NCBI GenBank assembly: GCA_030435675.1
Contig: CM059625.1
Span: 868,001 to 932,000, forward strand
Direction of reading: 5' to 3'
DNA: 64,000 nt
DNA from: Steinernema hermaphroditum
Taxonomy: Eukaryota > Nematoda > Chromadorea > Rhabditida > Steinernematidae
This document shows positions 60,391-64,000 of this stretch, in pieces. The position numbers and the translations under genes were made by a program. The first letter of the stretch is position 1, and every line of letters starts with the position of its first letter. Below the pieces are notes generated by a model that worked only from the letters and a program-made list of their open reading frames with translations, made no database searches and was not told the origin of the DNA.

Positions 60391-61261
60391 ACACATCCAA
60401 GAGGCGACAGGAATAGACTACAGCAGCAACTCGTGTTTCCCTGTTTTACACTGCACTCTGAAAAAAATGATCTACAATACAAGAGCAGTCATATCTATGT
60501 ACTCGTAGAAGACTACTTAGAAAGTGCTAAAGTTAGTGAGAGCAATGGTTACAGATCTTCGTCGTAGGGTTGGAGATGAAGAAAACATCACTAAGTGTTC
60601 TTATCGGGGCTTTGTGATCTGCGTGCGTTTTTTGGCATGATTTCTAAGAAAAAAAATTGAAATTAAAAGGAACCGTTGGAAGGTGAGTGCACACATGCGG
60701 GTAAAATTTCACAATTTTCAACGGTGTATCAAAAAATTACGTACCCAAGTAAAGGAGATACCCTGTGTCTCAGGACCTTAGAGGAACATCTAAACTGAGA
60801 ATTTGTGACTGACGCCTCATACAATTTCTGTCACATTAAATTTAGCTGTCATAGAAGTCGACTTATCAAGTACTTTCTCACGTGAATTGTTTCTCAACTA
60901 TCGGACTGGAAACGAACTCTATGTTGAACAGCAACGAAACTATCCGCGTACTCAATAGCTTTCGAAACCAAAACATAAAAAACTAGGAAAACGACGAAAC
61001 CAAAGAAAAATTATTTGTTACCCTCCTTAATCGTTCAGAGAAGCAAATACTGATGCAGCGCTGCGTTGGCCGCACGTGAGAGTCTCTGGTAATCGTTGTC
61101 AGTAAAAGCCGAGTTGCCGATAGCAAAGCCGATAGCGAGGCTTGTGATACCTGCGTTTCGATGAAATGCTGGGTTTCCCTACGCAGTAAGCTAAATTTTT
61201 ATTTGGTTGCGTTCGGTGTTTCAAACATCAGGAAAGCAGAATACATAAGGCATCAAATATA
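60391..61261. other. intergenic, no gene recognised
   Basis: About 870 bases between tRNA-Val and the short mariner derivative. No coding frame or repeat that I can support. Confidence 0.5.
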
Positions 61262-62182
61262 CAGAGTGTTCCATAAGTTCTGTAACGCCTCAAAATGAGC
61301 ATATCTCGCCAAAAATTCAACGGATTCGCGCGAAAATAGGTGTACCTATAAAAGAGGACCAGATGAACAATCATCTAGAACGATTCTTCGAAATCACCAC
61401 TTTAAGTGGAAAAAAGGCTTGAAGAAGTTTCTTAAAAATTTTCGTCGTGGCCACGAGTAGTCTGTTGCCCATGCTCGCTCCAGAGATCGCTTCAGACTGT
61501 CCAAGCGAGTGTGCCAGATTCGCGAGTCTTCATTCTCCAAGAATCCATAGATGGGATAGTCTTGAGGGTTCAGGTCGGGGATATTGGGGGGCCACATATC
61601 CTTGCTCCACTAACTTGGGCAGATCTGTTTCGAGACCTCCATGGGTAATTTCGATCCATGTGCCTGGGCCCGGTCCTGCTGGAGCATCTAGTTCTTGTTT
61701 ATGAAGTGCTCCTGAGTGAATCTTGCCACTTATGCCTTCAGATTCCGTTCTCGATAGATTTCCGAGTTAATCCTGACACCTTTTTCAATAAAAACGGGTT
61801 TCGTTCGGCCCATCCCTTCTATTTTGGCCCTTATCTTGACGGACTTCTGTGGGAAGCGGCTTTTTTTTAACTTAACAGATCGAGGAGAACCTGTTTCACG
61901 GAGAGGTCGCTCGTTATGCTGATTTGAGAATGGTTTGATCGGAAAAATCTGCTCATTCGTGAAAAACGGTAGGCGGATTCCTCAGCTTGTGGCCACGGCG
62001 AAGAATTTTAAGAAACTTCTCGAAGTCTTTTTTTCCGGTGAAAGTGGTGATTTCGAACAATCGTTCTAGATTATGGTTCTCCTGGTTCTCTTTTATAGAT
62101 ATACCAATTTCCGCGCGAATCCATTCAATTTTCGGCGAGATATGCTCATTTTGAGGCGTTACAGAACTTATGGAACACCCTG
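61262..62182 (-). mobile_element. shortened mariner derivative with long terminal inverted repeats
   Basis: A 921-base element between TA dinucleotides. Both ends begin CAG-GTGTTCCATAAGTTCTG (left CAGA, right CAGG), and the match continues inward for about 190 bases with few differences, far longer than in the two other mariner copies here. The minus strand has transposase remains: RAQAHGSK near 61670 and WPPNIPDLNPQDYPIY at 61597-61550, the D37D-type C-terminal part, then the coding region runs into the left repeat. The N-terminal half is absent and stops occur. It is a non-autonomous, internally deleted copy. Confidence 0.8.
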
Positions 62183-62574
62183 TAGGTGATTTTTTGTAAA
62201 TTTAGAGTAAGAATAACATTGCTTAAATCGGACTGCACTTCGGCATATTTGAAAAGGTTCTATTTGCCCGAACCTCTATTACCTGTACTTATCGAAAAAA
62301 TGAGTGGATACTGTAAGACACTATAATAAATTATAATAACAGTGTCAAAATTTGTGAAGAATTGCAATGCTCAATTACAAATATAAAATGTCTACTGAAC
62401 AAATCAAAAAGGAACCTATAATTAGACTTGATCGTCGCTATTAGATCAGTGATATTTTGAGACTGCGCAAATGTGGCGTTGCTAAAAGTAGAGAATTTGC
62501 TATCATAAAAGCTAAGCGGAGCGGATGTTTGGCCAGTTAGCGTTTGCATCCAACATTATTTTAAATGGTTTCAG
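62183..62574. other. intergenic and upstream region of KLCN copy 4
   Basis: About 390 bases. No gene is recognised; contains the probable TATA box of the peptide gene. Confidence 0.5.
62504..62510 (+). promoter_or_regulatory. TATA-like box of KLCN copy 4
   Basis: CATAAAA, 65-71 bases before the ATG at 62575, the same distance as in four other peptide genes of the cluster. Confidence 0.5.
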
Positions 62575-62793
62575 ATGTGCGGAAAACTCCTCGTTCTCTT
62601 CGCTATTTTTGCCTTCTTCGCCACTGTCGTCTCTTCGGAATCCATTGAAAACTCAAGCGCATCGGAAATCGTCATCCCTGTGAACATCGATGGAGACGGA
62701 ACGCAATCGGTTATTCAGACTGAAGACGAAGTCCATGTCGCCAAGCGGAAATTGTGCAACGCCCATAATCTGATTTGCAATCTGTGGCGCTAA
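62575..62793 (+). CDS. KLCN-type secreted ring-peptide precursor, copy 4
   Basis: A 72-residue single-exon frame directly behind GGTTTCAG. Signal peptide GKLLVLFAIFAFFATVVSS, propeptide with ESIENSSASEIVIPVNIDGD, then HVAKR and KLCNAHNLICNLWR. It is closest to the broken copy at 49850 in the propeptide (ESIE-S and NxDGD) and identical to copy 3 in the mature part. AATAAA lies within 30 bases of the stop codon. The TTTCAG before the ATG fits trans-splicing, with a short outron between the TATA-like box and the ATG. Confidence 0.82.
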   Translation: MCGKLLVLFAIFAFFATVVSSESIENSSASEIVIPVNIDGDGTQSVIQTEDEVHVAKRKLCNAHNLICNLWR

Positions 62794-63022
62794 ACAGTCG
62801 CTCTATAACTACTTTCAATAAAGAACGCATACCATATTCTTAGCATTCTTCTAACCACTTCATGACAAACGAGATAGGCAGCAATGTGAAAAAGTGAACA
62901 GCTATATAAAAGAACAAAAAAGGGAGGGCTAGTTAACCAGAGCAAGTCTATGTTCTAGGAAGCCAATCGAGCTTATAAATGATTTTTCGATTGGTTTACA
63001 TCGCAGTACTTAAATAACTTAC

Positions 63023-63085
63023 CCGTCGCCTTTGTAGTGGCTTTGCGACAGCGCTTCTTCTTTGGAGTATGGGGCAATCGCACAA
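63023..63085 (-). other. possible hinge exon of the nuclear receptor gene
   Basis: Behind GTTTCAG on the minus strand a 63-base stretch ends at donor GG|GTAAGT. It codes RLPHTPKKKRCRKATTKAT in the phase left by the exon at 63608-63537. The Lys/Arg-rich content fits a receptor hinge or nuclear signal, but the assignment rests on phase alone. Confidence 0.35.
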
Positions 63086-63536
63086 CTGAAACGAAGCGCA
63101 CTTGTCAGTAAAGGACAAAAGAAGTGGAGTGATCACGATGTTTACTTATGATTAGGTTGAAAAGCACTCGTCAAATGTTTGAGTACGCACATACTCCATT
63201 AACTGCTATATCAGCAATCAATTGATACATTCAACGAACGAACTACTAATGTACTTGACTACACGTGTGCATGCAAAGACAATAAAAACGACACAAACGA
63301 AGTTGGGTTCTGTGATGGGTATGTGGACATAGAGGTGGCCGCTCTTCGAAATGTTCAAACATTGTGGTGGTTCCTTAATAATTGTAGCATTTCGTGCCAA
63401 TCTGCGTGCTGCCTACGAATGAGGTTGCTTCTATCGTACTACAAATTTTGCAAAGGTAGGAAATTTCTGCTACATTTGCGAAAAAGGAAACCGTTCGTTA
63501 CCAAGGACTTCATATGCGACAGCCAAGCAAACTTAC

Positions 63537-63826
63537 ATTCCCTATTCATTCCCTCCTTCAAGCACCTCTCGTAGCGGCACCTCTTGCAAGCGTGGTTTGC
63601 GGTGACGTCTGAAGATGCTCAACGTTAATTCTGCATTACTGACGACACCGAATACATACCTGCAACTGCAGTCGCCTTGCAAGCGCTTTCTCGTCTTACG
63701 CATTCCGGAATTTTATCCAGTCGAACGACTCTACGGAAAAACGCCGCACAGCCCATGCACGCCAGGGCGCCGAAGTTGTGTCGCGATATTGGCGAATTGT
63801 GACAAATTCTACAACCGCCGAACTGT
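63537..63826 (-). CDS. nuclear hormone receptor, DNA-binding domain (partial gene)
   Basis: Exons 63826-63660 and 63608-63537 join in phase and code a C4-type nuclear-receptor DNA-binding domain. Finger 1 is CRICHNSPISRHNFG with CMGCAAFFRRVV, where CMGC takes the place of the P-box CEGC. Finger 2 runs from CVRRESACKA to HACKRCRYERCLKEGM. HNFG and GCAAFFRR are typical of the expanded nematode NR family. The reading frame is open at the 5' side, with a GTTTTTAG acceptor before it, so at least one earlier exon, with the start codon, is upstream, perhaps beyond the window. I could not find a ligand-binding domain downstream. The receptor would bind DNA as a transcription factor; ligand and targets are unknown. 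Confidence 0.85.
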
Positions 63827-64000
63827 CTAAAAACCGGTAAGTACGAAGCATGCTTCATAAGCCTACGAATCTGACGGTCTTTCGTAAAATCTGGTCCGAG
63901 TATACGGGTCGATTGTCCACATGAATCTCTGAACGTACGTGTTCAAGGGTATAGAACTGCTTAACACGATGAACTAAACTTTTGAACGACACTATGCTCT
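63827..64000. other. upstream intron or flank of the nuclear receptor gene
   Basis: The last 174 bases show no identifiable exon. The missing start of the receptor gene probably lies beyond the window. Confidence 0.4.

Noticed and set aside
56312..62793. Assignment of the KLCN peptides to the allatostatin C/somatostatin family
   Set aside because: Only the ring size C-x6-C agrees; the ring residues and flanks do not resemble that family.

Overview
The window looks like nuclear DNA of a nematode. Genes are split into short exons by many GT-AG introns. Several start codons lie just behind a TTTCAG-type 3' splice site, as expected for trans-splicing. A nuclear-receptor DNA-binding domain of nematode type is present at the right end, three elements of the DD37D (maT-like) mariner group are present, and a short run of the nematode telomere unit TTAGGC occurs. 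I cannot name the species. I rebuilt exon structures by hand from frame, splice sites and family conservation; in each multi-exon gene given in full, exon lengths keep phase from first to last exon.

Left part (1-22 kb) is gene-dense: a PP2C-like phosphatase gene (942-5404, +), tRNA-Asn (-), a class II histone deacetylase (6227-8136, -), a decayed mariner (8836-10159), a SEC14-GOLD lipid-transfer protein (13605-15647, +), an RNF170-type RING ubiquitin ligase (15866-17501, -), an FkbM-type methyltransferase (17991-19222, -) and a Di-Ras small GTPase (19991 to about 21.7 kb, -).

The middle (22-40.6 kb) is poor in recognisable genes. It holds a full-length mariner with a transposase broken only by stop codons (25008-26307) and a tandem array of six identical, intron-containing tRNA-Ile(UAU) genes (29258-32243).

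From 40.6 to 47.5 kb are metabolic genes on the + strand: a heparan-sulfate 3-O-sulfotransferase, a very-long-chain acyl-CoA dehydrogenase and, directly after it, a peroxisomal 2-enoyl-CoA hydratase 2 gene that seems to have two alternative ends, one adding an SCP2 domain with a C-terminal SKL peroxisome signal. As I remember it, the acdh-12/maoc-1 pair is also close together in Caenorhabditis elegans.

The right part (47.7-62.8 kb) is the most unusual. It contains a cluster of seven short secreted-peptide precursor genes or relics of two kinds. Three carry one, five or ten copies of a C-x4-C hexapeptide (CHLDFC type) set behind KR sites. Four carry a single C-terminal KLCNAHNLICNLWR peptide with a C-x6-C ring. 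Both kinds share the leader start M-x-G-K plus a hydrophobic Phe/Ala/Leu-rich stretch, an A-K-R or Q-K-R cleavage site and, in five of seven, a TATA-like box 61-74 bases before the ATG. They are interspersed with a chitinase (GH18) pseudogene, a Tc1-type fold-back element, an eight-exon gene of unknown function whose intron holds a large inverted minisatellite, and a short mariner derivative. A tRNA-Val and the DNA-binding exons of a nuclear hormone receptor complete the window.
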